A DNA stretch of 37,377 nucleotides from Candidatus Omnitrophota bacterium. Lineage in GTDB: Bacteria > Omnitrophota > Gorgyraeia > Aquiviventales > Aquiviventaceae. The stretch is from positions 29,854 through 67,230 of the forward strand of contig JAHFGW010000003.1 in assembly GCA_023247235.1 (NCBI GenBank), given 5' to 3'. Below the pieces are notes generated by a model, which did not search any database, was not told the origin of the DNA, and saw only the letters and a program-made list of their open reading frames with translations. This document shows positions 36,291 through 37,377 of this stretch, in pieces (within the stretch, counting starts at the first letter, position 1; each line of letters begins with the position of its first letter). Both the position numbers and the translations under genes were made by a program.

Positions 36291-37377
36291 TCACAGGAGG
36301 GGCGGGGTTCATCGGATCGCACTTGGTGGATGCGCTGGTGCGTGACGGCCACACGGTGCGCGTGCTCGACAACTTCGAGCGGCAGGTGCATGAGGGTCGC
36401 CGGCCCGACTATCTCCAGGCCAAGGCGGAGTACCTCGAGGGGGATGTCCGGGACCGCCAGACCCTGCGCCGGGCGTTGCAGGGCATTGAGGTAGTCTTTC
36501 ATGAGGCGGCGATCGTCGGCGTCGGCCAGTCGATGTATGCGATCGAGAAGTATGTCTCGGTGAACGGGCTAGGCACCGGGATGTTGCTGGACGTCATCGT
36601 CAACGATCGCATTCCTCTGAAGAAACTCGTCGTGGCCAGCTCCATGAGTATCTACGGCGAAGGGCAGTACCACTGCGGCCGATGCGGGCCGGTGACGCCT
36701 TCGCTGCGCCCCGATGCGCAGCTGCAGGCGCGGCAGTGGGAGATGCGCTGCCCCCAGTGCGAACGTCCGACCGAGGCGCGCCCGACCGGGGAACACAAGA
36801 CGCTGCTGCCGACCTCGGTGTATGCCGTCTCAAAACGCGACCAGGAGGAGCTCTGCTTGTGCATCGGGCGCAGTTACCGGATCCCGACCGTGGCGTTGCG
36901 GTATTTCAACGTGTATGGCCCGCGCCAGGCGCTGTCCAATCCCTACACGGGCGTGTGCGCGATCTTCTCGGCGCGGATCAAGAACCGCCATCGGCCGCTC
37001 GTCTTTGAGGACGGCGCCCAGTCGCGCGATTTCATCCACGTCCGCGACATCGTCCAGGCCAACCTGCTCGTGATGCGCGAGCCTCGCGCGGACTACGACA
37101 TGTTCAATGTGGGCACGGGCGTGGCGACCTCGATCGCGCAGATCGGCCGGCTGCTCGCGCAGCTCTATGAGGTGCCGGTGGAGCCGGAGCTGACGATGAA
37201 GTTCCGCTCCGGGGACATCCGGCACTGCGTGGCCGACATCGCCAAGCTCAGGGCGCTCGGCTTCGCCCCTTCGATGAACCTGGAAGCGGGATTGCGGGAC
37301 CTGGTCGCCTGGGGGCGTGGCGCCCAGGCGGAGGATCGCGTGGAGGCGGCGGCACAAGAGCTGGAGGCGCGCGGCCT
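36278..37377 (+). CDS. NAD-dependent epimerase/dehydratase with Cys4 zinc-ribbon-like insertion; truncated by window edge
   Basis: [43 protein letters not shown]; YAVSK; frame open to the window end; insertion CGRC...CPQC at 36674-36760. Confidence 0.9.
   Translation, partial: [366 protein letters not shown]

Noticed and set aside
1-37377. CRISPR array, transposase/integrase, tRNA or rRNA genes
   Set aside because: No spaced direct-repeat array, no recombinase-type ORF and no recognisable RNA gene were seen; the only repeats are the three junction elements.

Overview
The window is a 37.4 kb, high-GC, entirely + strand surface-polysaccharide (EPS/O-antigen-type) biosynthesis locus. It contains about 27 tightly packed CDSs, many joined by ATGA or TGATG stop/start overlaps. 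Gene content: a truncated D-2-hydroxyacid dehydrogenase (5' edge), an SGNH hydrolase, many glycosyltransferases (GT2, GT4, GT9, CgeB-type, and a GT39-like membrane GT), AsnB, a transglutaminase-like protein, a B12-binding-type radical SAM protein, a Wzx-like flippase, two DegT-family PLP proteins, a GDP-fucose-synthase-like SDR, an MBL-fold hydrolase, Gmd, two Wzy/O-antigen-ligase-like proteins, a SAM methyltransferase, and two further SDR epimerases (the last cut by the 3' edge). Most notable: (i) two gene junctions made of 7-bp tandem repeats with an inverted counterpart, in which the repeat overlaps the upstream stop codon and overlaps or abuts the downstream start codon; (ii) a large palindromic element between the SGNH and first GT2 genes; (iii) unusual fusions (GT4-GT4, TPR inside a GT39-like protein, GT4-DUF218, GT2-methyltransferase-GT4, WecA/MraY-CapD N-terminal half); (iv) active-site substitutions (transglutaminase Cys to Glu, DegT Lys to His), the latter suggesting with Gmd and a GDP-fucose-synthase-like SDR a GDP-3,6-dideoxyhexose branch; (v) a zinc-ribbon-like insertion in the terminal epimerase. 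No RNA genes, CRISPR arrays, transposases or minus-strand genes could be supported. All family calls were made by eye from motifs, with no database search.
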